Origin: Kitasatospora sp. NBC_00240
Lineage (GTDB): Bacteria; Actinomycetota; Actinomycetes; Streptomycetales; Streptomycetaceae
Assembly (NCBI RefSeq): GCF_026342405.1
Contig: NZ_JAPEMU010000001.1
Span: forward strand, 5,828,001 to 5,892,000
Direction of reading: 5' to 3'
Length of the DNA stretch: 64,000 nt
Of this stretch, positions 43,122 through 51,719 are shown one piece after another. Positions within the stretch are counted from its first letter, which is position 1. Each line of letters begins with the position of its first letter. The notes below the pieces were generated by a model that saw only the letters and a list, made by a program, of their open reading frames with translations, ran no database searches and was not told where the DNA came from. The position numbers and the translations under genes are program-made.

Positions 43122-43304
43122 TCACGGTTCCTGGGGCAGCAGCAGCCAGAGCGCCAGGTAGACCAGGAACTGCGGGCCGGGCAGCAGGCAGGAGAGCACG
43201 AACAGCACCCGGACGGTCCACGGGGTCAGGTCGAAGCGCTCGGCGATCCCGGCGCAGACGCCGGCGATGACTCGGTTGTGACGGGGGCGGGCGAGGCGGC
43301 TCAT
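43122..43304 (-). CDS. PspC domain-containing small membrane protein
   Basis: A 60-residue protein that is almost entirely one PspC domain: RPRHNRVIAGVCAGIAERF followed by a hydrophobic segment (about residues 33-55). Such minimal PspC proteins occur widely in actinobacteria as envelope-stress-type membrane proteins; the partner is unknown. The start ATG at 43304 (MSRLARPRHN) fits the domain start; the open frame upstream is proline-rich shadow sequence. AGACTGTC-type upstream sequence gives only a weak ribosome-binding site. Confidence 0.85.
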   Translation of the reverse strand: MSRLARPRHNRVIAGVCAGIAERFDLTPWTVRVLFVLSCLLPGPQFLVYLALWLLLPQEP

Positions 43305-43658
43305 GACAGTCTCCGAAGGGTTTCGGCCCGGTGCCGGTCTCTCCGGTGGGCGTGTCTCCATCCTCCGCGGGGCCGGCCGTACGGGCGTCAGCCCCGAAGG
43401 CGACCCGGCCCCTGGCATCCCACCGGGGCCCGCGCGGCCGGATCTCGGGGTCGCTCTCAGGGTCGCCCCGGAGGAGCCGTCTGCCCGTCGGCCCGGTGGT
43501 GGGGGTGGAGGCCGGCCGGCCTCCGCACAGGCCGGCACCCCGGAGCGGGCGGGGCCGCTCCGGGCACTTCGCGGGTCGTTCGGCTGCCGGGGTGCCGCGC
43601 TCCGGGCACTGCCCGCGTGTGGTTCGGCTGCCGGGTGCCGTGTTGCGGGGCCGGTGTT
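43305..43658. other. Intergenic region with repeats (354 bp)
   Basis: It lies between the PspC start and the VanZ stop. It contains a perfect 10-bp-stem hairpin (arms 43539-43548 and 43555-43564) and an imperfect tandem duplication of about 42 bp (units starting 43557 and 43599, both beginning GCTCCGGGCACT). No gene is supported. Confidence 0.65.
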
Positions 43659-44360
43659 TCAGCGCGTCCGCGGGGCCGGGCGGCCGTACGCGGCGGCGCT
43701 CAGCTTGGCGGCTGCCGGCACCGGTGCCGGCACCTGGAGCGGCAGGGGGGCCGGCGCGGGCACGGGCGCCGGGCGGCGCTCCGGCGCGGGCCGGGCGCGG
43801 AGCACGGCCCGGGCGGCCGGGACGACCGCGAGGTGGGTGAGCGAGACCCCGGCCACCCCGAGCAGGATGTGGTCGACGTTCAGCACATGGCCGGGAACCC
43901 AGGACCCGAGGAACTCCAGGCCGGTGGCCAGCAGCGCCGACACCCCGGCCACCCGCAGGAAGGACGGAAGCCAGGCGGCCCGCACCCGGCCCCGGACGAG
44001 CGGCAGCAGCACCCCGAGGGGGGCCAGCAGCAGCAGTTCGCAGGCCACCTGCCAGAGTCCGGCGGCCTCGCCCAGGGCCAGCGCCCGCCGGACGGAGCCG
44101 AACGGGGTCAGATTACTGTCGTACACCCAGGCCACCGGCAGCGGCCGCAGCACGAACCAGCCGACCACCATCAGATGGAGCACCAGCGCCGTCAGGCCGG
44201 CCGCGCGGAGCGGGCGGGGGACTTCGGCGGCGGACGGCGGAGCCGACCACTGCCGGGTCGGCTCGTTCTCGGTCCGCACTCCGACACGCTCGGCGCGTGT
44301 GCTGGTGCCATCTCGCTGCACACCGGGGAGGACGCGGGCCCGGGGCGCCTCGGTTCCCAC
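43659..44360 (-). CDS. VanZ family membrane protein
   Basis: Up to 233 residues with four to five predicted helices and the VanZ-like pattern VYDSNLTPFGSVRRAL then ELLLLAPLGVLLPL and NVDHILLGVAG. VanZ-type proteins are linked to envelope functions and, in enterococci, to low-level teicoplanin resistance; here the role is unknown. The start is uncertain: GTG codons at 44360, 44321 and 44279 are all in frame and none has a convincing ribosome-binding site. The C-terminal ~40 residues are Pro/Ala-rich. Confidence 0.78.
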   Translation of the reverse strand: MGTEAPRARVLPGVQRDGTSTRAERVGVRTENEPTRQWSAPPSAAEVPRPLRAAGLTALVLHLMVVGWFVLRPLPVAWVYDSNLTPFGSVRRALALGEAAGLWQVACELLLLAPLGVLLPLVRGRVRAAWLPSFLRVAGVSALLATGLEFLGSWVPGHVLNVDHILLGVAGVSLTHLAVVPAARAVLRARPAPERRPAPVPAPAPLPLQVPAPVPAAAKLSAAAYGRPAPRTR

Positions 44361-44418
44361 CGGTCGCGGGGACCTTCACGGCGGGCTCCGGCGGCCGGTG
44401 CCCCGGCCGCCCGGGCGG

Positions 44419-44901
44419 TCAGGGGCAGCCGGTCCGGCCGGTTCCGCCGGCCGAGGGCGAGGGCGAGGGCGAGGGCAGGGCGCTGAACACGCCGTCCGTC
44501 GGCGCGGCGCCGGGCGTGGGGGTCACCGGCACGGTCGCGGCGGGGGAGGCCGAGGCGGACCGGCCGGTACCGGCCGCGGCCTTGGCCGACGGCGTGGTGA
44601 CGGCGGGGGCCCGCTGCACGCTCGGGGCGGCGGAGGGCGTGCCCACCGCCGTGGGGACCTGCACCGGGCTCGGGCAGGCGGTCCGGCTGGCGGGCCCGCC
44701 GGCGTCCACCGGCACGGCGGTCGGGCGGATGCCGCAGCCGGTGGCCAGCGCCGCCAGCAGGGCCGCCGTCACGGCGACACCGGCCAGCGCCCGGCCGGAG
44801 GCGTCCGCGCCGCGGCGGTCGCCGCCGGGTCGCCCGGCGACCGGCCGGCCGGGGGCGGCGCGGCGGCGCGGGGACTGTCGCTCGTCGGGGCGGGTGTTCA
44901 T
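44419..44901 (-). CDS. Putative lipoprotein downstream of afsQ2
   Basis: A 160-residue predicted lipoprotein. An Arg/Pro-rich N-region, a hydrophobic segment and the lipobox ALATGC (about residue 57) are followed by a Ser/Thr/Pro/Ala-rich, low-complexity mature part. Its ATG overlaps the stop codon of the sensor kinase gene (TGATG), so it is the third gene of the afsQ1-afsQ2 operon. A lipoprotein tied to a sensor kinase suggests a role in signal sensing, as in the CseA-CseC pair; this is inference. Confidence 0.78.
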   Translation of the reverse strand: MNTRPDERQSPRRRAAPGRPVAGRPGGDRRGADASGRALAGVAVTAALLAALATGCGIRPTAVPVDAGGPASRTACPSPVQVPTAVGTPSAAPSVQRAPAVTTPSAKAAAGTGRSASASPAATVPVTPTPGAAPTDGVFSALPSPSPSPSAGGTGRTGCP

Positions 44902-46400
44902 CAGGCGTCCTCGTCCTGGTCGGCGGGCCGGGGCTGGGTGAGCGGCAGGGTCAGGGTGAAGACCGCTCCCTGCTCGCCGTTCGCGGCCTCGATGGTGCCG
45001 CCGTGTATCTGGGCGTTGGCCATCGCGATCGACAGCCCCAGGCCGCTGCCCTCGGAGCGGGCGCGGCCCTTGTCCGCCTTGTAGAAGCGGTCGAAGACGT
45101 GCGGCAGCACGTCCTCGGGGATGCCGGGCCCGCTGTCGGAGACCTCGACGACCACGTTCTCCCCGCGCTCGCGGACCTTCACCCGCACCGGCGACCCGCC
45201 GTGCTTGAGCGCGTTGCCGATCAGGTTGGCGAAGACCACGTCCAGCCGGCGGGGGTCGACCACCGCCCGGACGCCGCGCGGCGCGTCCAGCTCCACCGCG
45301 TCGTACCAGGCCCGGCCGTCGATGCAGGACATGATCAGGTCGGCGATGTCCACCTCGTCGGCGACCAGCTTGGCGGTGCCGGCGTCGAAGCGGGTCACCT
45401 CCATCAGGTTCTCGACCAGGTCGGAGAGCCGCCGGGTCTCGCTCACCACCAGCCGGACGGCCGGCTCGATCATCGGGTCCAGCGACTCGGCCTCGTCCTC
45501 CAGGATGTCCGTCACCGCCGTCATCGCGGTCAGCGGCGTACGCAGCTCGTGCGACATGTCGGCGACGAAGCGCCGGCTCTGTGCCTCGCGGGCGCTCAGC
45601 TCCTCGACCTGCTCGTGCAGGGACTCGGCGGTGCGGTTGAACGTCCGGGCCAGATCGGCGAGTTCGTCCGCGCCCTCGACCTCCAGGCGGGTGTCGAGCC
45701 GCCCCTCGCCGAGTTGCCGGGCGGCCTCGCCGAGCCGCTTGACCGGCCGCAGCACGGTGGCGGAGGCGGCCTGCGCCAGCAGTGCCGAGCCGATCAGGGC
45801 GAGCAGGGTGGCGATCGCCAGCGACCAGCCGAGGGTGTTGAGATCGGCCCGCTCGTTCTCCAGCGACTTGAACATGTAGGCGGTCGGGCCGGTCGGCACG
45901 ACCCTGGTCCCGCCGATCAGGTACGGCCGGCCGGACAGGCTCTGCCGCTGCCAGTACAGGTGGTACGCGTCGGAGTTGCTCGCCGTCAGCTCGCGCGGCT
46001 TGTTGACGGTGGTCCGCAGGGGGGTGGGCACCTGGGCCAGGGTGTAGAGCGAGGGGTCCGAGGAGGCGGTGCACTCCGGGTGGGCGTCGTCGACGACCAG
46101 GACGTCGTAGCTGAGCCCGGAGCTGGCCACCTGGGTGGCGAGGGTGGTGAGTTCCTCGCAGGTGGCGCCGAGCGGCAGTTCCGAGACGTTGCGGGTCAGC
46201 GAGACCCGGAAGTCGTTGAGGGCGGTGTCCTGGGCGCGCTTGAGCACCGCGTCCCGGTTCAACCAGTACGCGATCCCGGAGGCCGACACGGCGGTGGTCA
46301 GCGCGACCACGGCGAACACCGCGATCAGCCGCACCCGCAGCGAGCGCAGCCTGCGCCACCGCACCGGTCCGAACCGCCGGGTCCCCTGAAGGTCAGTCAC
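44901..46400 (-). CDS. afsQ2: Sensor histidine kinase AfsQ2
   Basis: A 499-residue membrane kinase. Helix 1 (about residues 26-46), an extracytoplasmic sensor domain with two Cys (about 47-190), helix 2 (~192-215), HAMP (~216-270), HisKA with the phospho-acceptor in MSHELRTPLTAM, then HATPase_c with NLIGNALKHGG, DSGPGIPEDV and GSGLGLSIA. With the response regulator upstream and the divergent sigQ it matches the AfsQ1/Q2 system that tunes antibiotic production and development in Streptomyces. Start GTG. Length and order fit. Confidence 0.9.
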   Translation of the reverse strand: MTDLQGTRRFGPVRWRRLRSLRVRLIAVFAVVALTTAVSASGIAYWLNRDAVLKRAQDTALNDFRVSLTRNVSELPLGATCEELTTLATQVASSGLSYDVLVVDDAHPECTASSDPSLYTLAQVPTPLRTTVNKPRELTASNSDAYHLYWQRQSLSGRPYLIGGTRVVPTGPTAYMFKSLENERADLNTLGWSLAIATLLALIGSALLAQAASATVLRPVKRLGEAARQLGEGRLDTRLEVEGADELADLARTFNRTAESLHEQVEELSAREAQSRRFVADMSHELRTPLTAMTAVTDILEDEAESLDPMIEPAVRLVVSETRRLSDLVENLMEVTRFDAGTAKLVADEVDIADLIMSCIDGRAWYDAVELDAPRGVRAVVDPRRLDVVFANLIGNALKHGGSPVRVKVRERGENVVVEVSDSGPGIPEDVLPHVFDRFYKADKGRARSEGSGLGLSIAMANAQIHGGTIEAANGEQGAVFTLTLPLTQPRPADQDEDA

Positions 46401-46533
46401 TTGAACCTGTCGCGTAGTTGTCGGGATGAAGGTCTTCCGGCCGGAGCCCGGACGGGAGTCCGGTGGTCCGACCGCCGTTGCGGGCCGGCCCGGTCGGCCG
46501 GTTGCCGTGCGGGCGGTCCGCGGTCCGCAGCTG

Positions 46534-46561
46534 CGGTCGCCGGTCGCCGGTCGCCGGTCGC
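46534..46561. repeat. Four tandem copies of a 7-bp unit
   Basis: CGGTCGC repeated exactly four times, in the 172-bp gap between afsQ1 and afsQ2, just past the afsQ1 stop codon. Confidence 0.85.
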
Positions 46562-46572
46562 CGGCGGTCCGG

Positions 46573-47250
46573 TCAGGCCGGCGGGTCGAGCCGGTAGCCC
46601 ACGCCGCGCACCGTGCGGATCAGCGTCGGGGCCGAGGGCACATCCTCCACCTTGGCCCGCAGCCGCTGGACACAGGCGTCCACCAGCCGGGAGTCGCCCA
46701 GGTAGTCGTGCTCCCAGACCAGCCGCAGCAGTTGCTGGCGGGACAGCGCCTGGCCGGGCCGCCGGCTGAGCTCCAGGAGCAGCCGCAGCTCGGTGGGCGT
46801 CAGCTGGAGGTCCTCGCCGTCCTTGGTGACGGTCATCGCGGAGCGGTCGATCACCACCGAGCCGTACGCGGAGGAGTCGGAGCTCTCCCGTTCGCCGCGC
46901 CGCAGCACGGCGCGGATCCGGGCGTCCAGCACCCGTGGCTGCACCGGTTTGACGACGTAGTCGTCCGCGCCGGACTCCAGGCCGACCACCACGTCGATGT
47001 CGTCCGAGCGCGCGGTCAGCAGGATGATCGGCAGCTGGTCGGTGCGCCGGATCCGGCGGCACACCTCGAAGCCGTCGATTCCGGGCAGCATGACGTCCAG
47101 GACGATCAGGTCCGGACGCTGCTCCTTGAAGAGCTTCAGTCCGTCCTCGCCCGAGGCGGCGGCGGCCACGCGGTGGCCCTGGCGGGTGAGAGCGAGTTCG
47201 AGGCCGGTCCGGATGGCGTCGTCGTCCTCGATCAGAAGGAGGAATGGCAC
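46573..47250 (-). CDS. afsQ1: Response regulator AfsQ1 (OmpR family)
   Basis: A 225-residue regulator. The receiver domain has the acidic pair in LLLIEDDDAIR, the phospho-acceptor Asp in LIVLDVMLPGIDG, and the LTA and KPVQ switch residues. The winged-helix DNA-binding domain ends with TLIRTVRGVGYRLDP. GTG 47250 gives VPFLLLIEDDD, the length I recall for S. coelicolor AfsQ1; six residues more are open. A site matching the reported AfsQ1 consensus lies in the divergent sigQ region. Confidence 0.92.
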   Translation of the reverse strand: MPFLLLIEDDDAIRTGLELALTRQGHRVAAAASGEDGLKLFKEQRPDLIVLDVMLPGIDGFEVCRRIRRTDQLPIILLTARSDDIDVVVGLESGADDYVVKPVQPRVLDARIRAVLRRGERESSDSSAYGSVVIDRSAMTVTKDGEDLQLTPTELRLLLELSRRPGQALSRQQLLRLVWEHDYLGDSRLVDACVQRLRAKVEDVPSAPTLIRTVRGVGYRLDPPA

Positions 47251-47557
47251 GGCCTCATTCTGGCCCACCCGGCCCGCCGAATCACCCCCGCTACCGGCAT
47301 CACGGACACCCGTGCGGGCCGGGGCCGCGCCAAGGGACCGGGAGCCGCAACCGGAACGAGGTGTTCAGGCGTCCTCGGGTGCGAGCGGTGGGGCGGGTAA
47401 CGGGGTCCCGGCCGCTGTGACAGCCCTGTGACAGTCGGCGGACAGCGCCATCACAACCGGCGGGCAAGATTTTCCATGTCGCCGCAACGCAGCAGGCCAA
47501 CAGGCCGGTCGCGGAGGCGGCGCAAGGAACCGCTCGTACCGACCAAGGGGGCGCACG
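47251..47557. other. Divergent afsQ1-sigQ intergenic region (307 bp)
   Basis: It carries the AfsQ1-type box (47417-47432) and promoters for both directions. No gene is supported. A modestly AT-richer patch (47455-47480) is the likeliest core promoter area. Confidence 0.6.
47417..47432. promoter_or_regulatory. AfsQ1-type binding box
   Basis: GTGAC-AGCCCT-GTGAC is an exact match to the AfsQ1 consensus GTnAC-n6-GTnAC that I recall from S. coelicolor. It lies 125 bp before the sigQ start and 166 bp before afsQ1, consistent with control of sigQ and possibly autoregulation. Confidence 0.75.
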
Positions 47558-48538
47558 ATGAACGCATCGCTTCAGACCCGGAGCAACCCGGCTGTGCGGA
47601 ACGCGCGTTCGTCAGCCGGCGTCCAGCCGGCCCACCGGACGCGGTACGAGGTCAGGACCGACGAGACTTCCGGTGCCGTCGTCGTACGGGGGTGCGCCCA
47701 CAGCACCGGTGGAAACCCTGTCGGACGCCGGGTGGGTGGCGTCGGCAGGGCGGGGGAGCTGTACGGGATCGGCCGACGGGGGAACGCGGCCGACTCCGCC
47801 AACACCCTCACGCTGCGGGGCATCCTCCCCGTCCGCGTCGAGGGCAAGGACACCCCGGGGGGTGCGGGGAACGGCCTGGCGACGGTCGGCTCGGGGGAGC
47901 CGGACGCCCGCGAGGCCGCAGGTGCGACACTGCTGCGGCTGTCTCCCGCGGCAGGACGCACCGGCGGGGGAGTACAGGGAGGCGCGCAGGGGGAGCCCTC
48001 GGCCGCCGCGGAGGACCACATCACGGAGTTCACCGCGTACGTGCGCGAGCGCCGCGCCTCCCTGTACGCCACCGCCTACCACCTGACCGGTGACCGCTAC
48101 GAGGCCGAGGACCTGCTGCAGAGCGCGCTCTTCAGCACCTACCGCGCCTGGGGCCGGATCACCGACAAGGCCGCGGTCGGGGGCTACCTCCGCCGCACCA
48201 TGACCAACCTGCACATCTCCGCCTGGCGGCGCCGCAAGGTCAACGAGTACCCGACCGAGGAGCTGCCGGAGACGGTCGGCGACACCGACGCGATGGGCGG
48301 CACCGAGCTGCGCGCCGTGCTCTGGCAGGCGCTGGCCAAGCTGCCCGAGAACCAGCGCACCATGCTGGTGCTCCGCTACTACGAGGGCAAGACCGACCCG
48401 GAGATCGCCGACGTGCTCGGCATCAGCGTCGGCACCGTCAAGAGCAGCATCTGGCGCGCCCTGCGCCGGCTGCGCGAGGACGAGCAGCTCAACCGCACCG
48501 GCGACACCGCGCACGCCTTCGGCGAACTGGTGGCGTGA
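47558..48538 (+). CDS. sigQ: SigE-family ECF RNA polymerase sigma factor (SigQ)
   Basis: A 326-residue ECF-type sigma factor, divergent from afsQ1 as sigQ is in S. coelicolor. Region 2 (about residues 155-225) contains YATAYHLTGDRYEAEDLLQS and region 4 (about 250-315) LPENQRTMLVLRYYEGKTD then the HTH ISVGTVKSSIWRALRRLR. The first ~150 residues are Gly/Ala/Arg-rich and not part of the sigma fold, an unusually long extension; a shorter product from an internal start is possible. AAGGGGGC precedes the ATG. In S. coelicolor SigQ is thought to oppose AfsQ signalling. Confidence 0.87.
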   Translation: MNASLQTRSNPAVRNARSSAGVQPAHRTRYEVRTDETSGAVVVRGCAHSTGGNPVGRRVGGVGRAGELYGIGRRGNAADSANTLTLRGILPVRVEGKDTPGGAGNGLATVGSGEPDAREAAGATLLRLSPAAGRTGGGVQGGAQGEPSAAAEDHITEFTAYVRERRASLYATAYHLTGDRYEAEDLLQSALFSTYRAWGRITDKAAVGGYLRRTMTNLHISAWRRRKVNEYPTEELPETVGDTDAMGGTELRAVLWQALAKLPENQRTMLVLRYYEGKTDPEIADVLGISVGTVKSSIWRALRRLREDEQLNRTGDTAHAFGELVA

Positions 48539-48550
48539 CGGGCACCACCA

Positions 48551-48728
48551 CAGGACTCCCGTCGGGGGACGGGACAGGGACGCTGCGGGAACGCGGTACC
48601 GGCTCGGGGGAGCGGGTGTCGTGGGGGAGGCCCGCAGTGCAGGACTCCCGTCGGGGGACGGGAACGGAAGGCCGCGGGATCGCGGTGCCTGTTCGGGGGA
48701 GCGGGCGCCGCGGGGGAAGCCCGCGGCC
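48551..48728. repeat. Imperfect tandem duplication, 89-bp period
   Basis: Units 48551-48639 and 48640-48728. The first 24 bases are identical (beginning CAGGACTCCCGTCGGGGGAC); CGGGGGAGCGGG recurs at the same offset, and the remainder is diverged. Confidence 0.8.
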
Positions 48729-48730
48729 GT

Positions 48731-48781
48731 GAACGGCGGCCGGACCGGTGCGGGGGAGATGCACCGGCCCGGCCGCCGTTC
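48731..48781. terminator. Bidirectional terminator between sigQ and the PucR gene
   Basis: A 21-bp stem with one mismatch, arms 48731-48751 and 48761-48781, around a 9-nt loop. Confidence 0.85.
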
Positions 48782-48858
48782 TGCCGTGCCCGGGAGCCGT
48801 GCCGCCGGACCCGGGCGGGGTCCCGGCGGGCCGGCCGGGGCGCAAGGCCGCGGCCCGG

Positions 48859-50079
48859 TCAGGTGGACAGCCGGAGCTGAAGCCAGCAGGACAGCCGGTC
48901 GTCCGGGTCGTCCAGGTCCAGGCCGAACAGCTCCCGGGCCCGCCGCAGCCGGTACTTGAGGGTGTTGGGGTGCACCGCCAGGCGCTCGGCCGCCTGCGCG
49001 ACGTTGCCGACCGCGTCCAGCCAGGCGGTGACCGAGGCGGCGTAGGCGGTCTGCTGCGCCCGGTCGTGCGCGACCATCGCCTCGATCCCGGGGTGCCGCA
49101 GCCGGGGCAGCCGGGCGAGTTCGTCCGCGACGTGCGCGAGCAGCACCCCGGCGTGGGCGTCGGCGAGGTCGGCCACCTCGGGGGAGTCCGGGGCGGCCGT
49201 GGTGACCCGCAGGATGTCGTCCACCTCCGAACGCAGGTCGGGCAGTTCGCCGAGGTCGTCGGCGCAGCGACTGAAGGCGGCCCGCAGCGGGGCGTCGAAG
49301 GTCCGGCCGAGGGTCGCCACGGCCTGCTCGGCGAGCCGGCGGACCGCCGCCGGGTCGAGCTCCGCCAGCAGCACGTAGACGGTCCGGCCGGCCGTGGCGA
49401 CGGCGGCGTCGGCATGCACCGCGGCCCAGTGCCGGGCCGCGGCGGCCGCGAGCCGGACCAGCGGCGGCGCCTGGCGGCCGGCGGACCGCTGCGCGGCCAG
49501 GCCGACCAGGGTGAGCCGGGCCCGGTCGGGCAGCCCGAGCCGGTAGCGGGCCTCGGCGGCCGGCCCGCTGCCGTTCAGGGCGCCGCGCAGCGCGTCCTCC
49601 CGCGCGTGCAGGTCGAGTTCGGCGGAGCTGCGGCGGCGCAGCATGTGGAGCGCGGCGAGCCGGGCACCGTCCAGCAGGGCGCCTTCGGCCGCCGGGAGGA
49701 GCCGGCCGGCCGGGTCGGTGGCGGCCGGGCCCTCGATGGCCCAGATGGTGCCGAGCGGCAGGTCCCCGGCGCGGATGGCCACCGCGGAGCGGGGCATCTC
49801 CTCCGCGCTGAGGGTCGGCACCTGGACGACCCCGGGGGCGGCCAGCACCTCGCGGTACTGCCCGTGCTGCTCCGGTTCGTCGTCCGGGACCTGGCGCTCC
49901 AGGATGCCGCGGCGGCGCAGGTCGTCCATCGGCTGGCCGGGCAGGGCGGAGTAGGCGAGGACCCGCCGGTCGAGGTCCTCGACCGCCACGGAGCCGCCGA
50001 CGACGGCCGCGATGGCGTTGGCGAGGGCGAAGAGTTCCTCGCTGGTGCCGTCGACGATTGGCGATTTCGCGAGGTCCAT
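48859..50079 (-). CDS. PucR family transcriptional regulator
   Basis: A 406-residue regulator. The N-terminal part has a GAF-like region (about residues 15-150). A GGDEF-like central domain follows (~170-290), and a C-terminal PucR-type helix-turn-helix reads NVAQAAERLAVHPNTLKYRL (about 360-380). PucR proteins often control purine or amino-acid use. It is divergent from the lysA-like gene across 133 bp and is the obvious candidate for its control. The effector is unknown. Confidence 0.88.
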   Translation of the reverse strand: MDLAKSPIVDGTSEELFALANAIAAVVGGSVAVEDLDRRVLAYSALPGQPMDDLRRRGILERQVPDDEPEQHGQYREVLAAPGVVQVPTLSAEEMPRSAVAIRAGDLPLGTIWAIEGPAATDPAGRLLPAAEGALLDGARLAALHMLRRRSSAELDLHAREDALRGALNGSGPAAEARYRLGLPDRARLTLVGLAAQRSAGRQAPPLVRLAAAAARHWAAVHADAAVATAGRTVYVLLAELDPAAVRRLAEQAVATLGRTFDAPLRAAFSRCADDLGELPDLRSEVDDILRVTTAAPDSPEVADLADAHAGVLLAHVADELARLPRLRHPGIEAMVAHDRAQQTAYAASVTAWLDAVGNVAQAAERLAVHPNTLKYRLRRARELFGLDLDDPDDRLSCWLQLRLST

Positions 50080-50212
50080 ACCTCCACCTTAGGCAGTTCC
50101 GCCAAAGACCGGGCGGCCCGGCACGCGGACGATGGTGCTCACACCCCTTCGACGCGGCCCCTCCGCCGGTGCGCGGCCGTCCACCCCCAGCAGCAGGAAA
50201 GGCAGGGAGTCC

Positions 50213-51610
50213 ATGAGCTTCGCCGCCACCACGCCCGCGGCCCGGCCCTCCACCGCCCGGATCTCCGGGAGCGGGTTCTCCGGGCCCGGGGTGCCCGCGA
50301 CGGGTGCCGGCGCGGCGACGGGGTCGGGTACGGCGTCGGGGTCGGCCGCCGTGGACGACCTGCTCCGGCTCTTCCCGCCCGGCACCTCCCTGGCCGGCGA
50401 CGGCACCCTGTTGATCGGCGGCGTCCCGGTGACGGAGCTGGCCGAGGCCTACGGCACGCCGGCCCTGCTCGTGGACGAGAACGCGGTACGCGCCCGGGCC
50501 CGCCGGTACGCCGACGGCCTCGCCGCCCGCTGGCCCAACTCCCGGGTCACCTTCGCCTCCAAGGCGTTCCCGTGCACCGCCGTCTACCGGCTGCTCGCCG
50601 AGGAGGGCCTGGGCTTCGACGTCGCCGGCGGCGGCGAGCTGACCCTGGCCCTGGCGGCCGGCGCGGATCCGGCCGGTCTGGTGGTGCACGGCAACGCCAA
50701 GACCGAGGAGGAGCTGCGGCTCGCGGTCGAGGCGCGGGCCGGCCTGATCGTGGTGGACAGCTTCGACGACATCGACCGGCTGGAGCGGATCGTCGGCGAG
50801 GTCTCCGGCCGTACCCAGGGGGTGCTGGTCCGGGTCACCCCCGACATCCGGCCGGACACCCACGAGGCGATCTCGACCGGCCAGGCGGGCTCCAAGTTCG
50901 GCCTGCCGCTCCCGCAGGCGAAGGAGGCGGTGGCCCGGCTGCGCGGCAGCGACCGGCTGCGGCTGGACGGCGTCCACGCGCACGTCGGCTCGCAGATCAT
51001 GGAGACCGGACCGTTCGCCCGGGCCGTCGAGGCGCTGGCGGGGCTGGGCGAGTTCGCGGTGTACGACCTGGGTGGCGGCCTGGGCGCCCGGTACACCTAC
51101 CGGGACCGCCCGCCGAGCGTCGAGCACTACCTGGACACCCTGGTGGAGACGGCCGGCATGGTCCTGCCGGCGGGGGCGCGGATCCTGATCGAGCCGGGCC
51201 GCTCGATGGTCGCGGAGGCGGGGGTCTCGCTGTACCGGGTGGTGACGGTCAAGCCGGGCGGGCAGCCGTTCGTCGCGGTGGACGGCGGGATGGGCGACAA
51301 CCTGGAGGTCTCGCTGTACGGCCAGCGCTTCGAGGCCACGGTGGCGACCCGGGTGGGCGGCGGCGAGCGGTGCCGGCTGGTCGGCCGGCACTGCGAGTCC
51401 GGCGACGTGCTGAGCGCGGGCGTGCCGCTGCGCGACCCGCGCCCGGGCGACCTGGTCGCGGTGCCGGTCACCGGCGCCTACACGTACGCGCTGAGCAACA
51501 ACTACAACGGTGCCCGGCGGCCCCCGGTGGTGTTCTGCCGGGACGGTGAGCACCGTGCGGTGGTGCGCCGCGAGAGCTACCAGGACCTGCTGCGTCGCGA
51601 CCTCGGCTGA
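50213..51610 (+). CDS. Diaminopimelate decarboxylase family protein (lysA paralog)
   Basis: A 465-residue PLP-dependent fold III decarboxylase, expected to turn meso-diaminopimelate into lysine. The PLP Lys is in FASKAFPCTAVYRLL. HVGSQIMETGPFA, DLGGGLGARY and the phosphate-binding EPGRSMVAEAG follow. The catalytic Cys of the partner subunit is in HCESGDVLS, with a C-terminal ALSNNYNG. About 45 Ala/Thr/Gly-rich residues precede the fold. Streptomyces usually has lysA by the hom-thr genes, so this is probably a second copy regulated by the divergent PucR protein. GGCAGGGAGTCC precedes the ATG. Confidence 0.88.
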   Translation: MSFAATTPAARPSTARISGSGFSGPGVPATGAGAATGSGTASGSAAVDDLLRLFPPGTSLAGDGTLLIGGVPVTELAEAYGTPALLVDENAVRARARRYADGLAARWPNSRVTFASKAFPCTAVYRLLAEEGLGFDVAGGGELTLALAAGADPAGLVVHGNAKTEEELRLAVEARAGLIVVDSFDDIDRLERIVGEVSGRTQGVLVRVTPDIRPDTHEAISTGQAGSKFGLPLPQAKEAVARLRGSDRLRLDGVHAHVGSQIMETGPFARAVEALAGLGEFAVYDLGGGLGARYTYRDRPPSVEHYLDTLVETAGMVLPAGARILIEPGRSMVAEAGVSLYRVVTVKPGGQPFVAVDGGMGDNLEVSLYGQRFEATVATRVGGGERCRLVGRHCESGDVLSAGVPLRDPRPGDLVAVPVTGAYTYALSNNYNGARRPPVVFCRDGEHRAVVRRESYQDLLRRDLG

Positions 51611-51719
51611 GGCACGGGACCCTCAGGTCCAGCGGGCGGACGATCGGCCGCCGAGGCATCGGGGCGCCGGGCGGACGGCGGACGGCGTGGGTGCGGGCGT
51701 TGTCCGGCGGCGCCCGCCG

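Larger units (their letters stand above)
48539..48858. other. Intergenic region with tandem duplication (320 bp)
   Basis: Between convergent sigQ and the PucR gene. It holds two imperfect 89-bp tandem units and then a strong hairpin; no gene is supported. Confidence 0.65.

Noticed and set aside
48535..48732. Short ORFs within the 89-bp tandem repeat after sigQ
   Set aside because: Gly/Arg/Ser-rich frames created by repeated GC-rich DNA; no start signal or homology.
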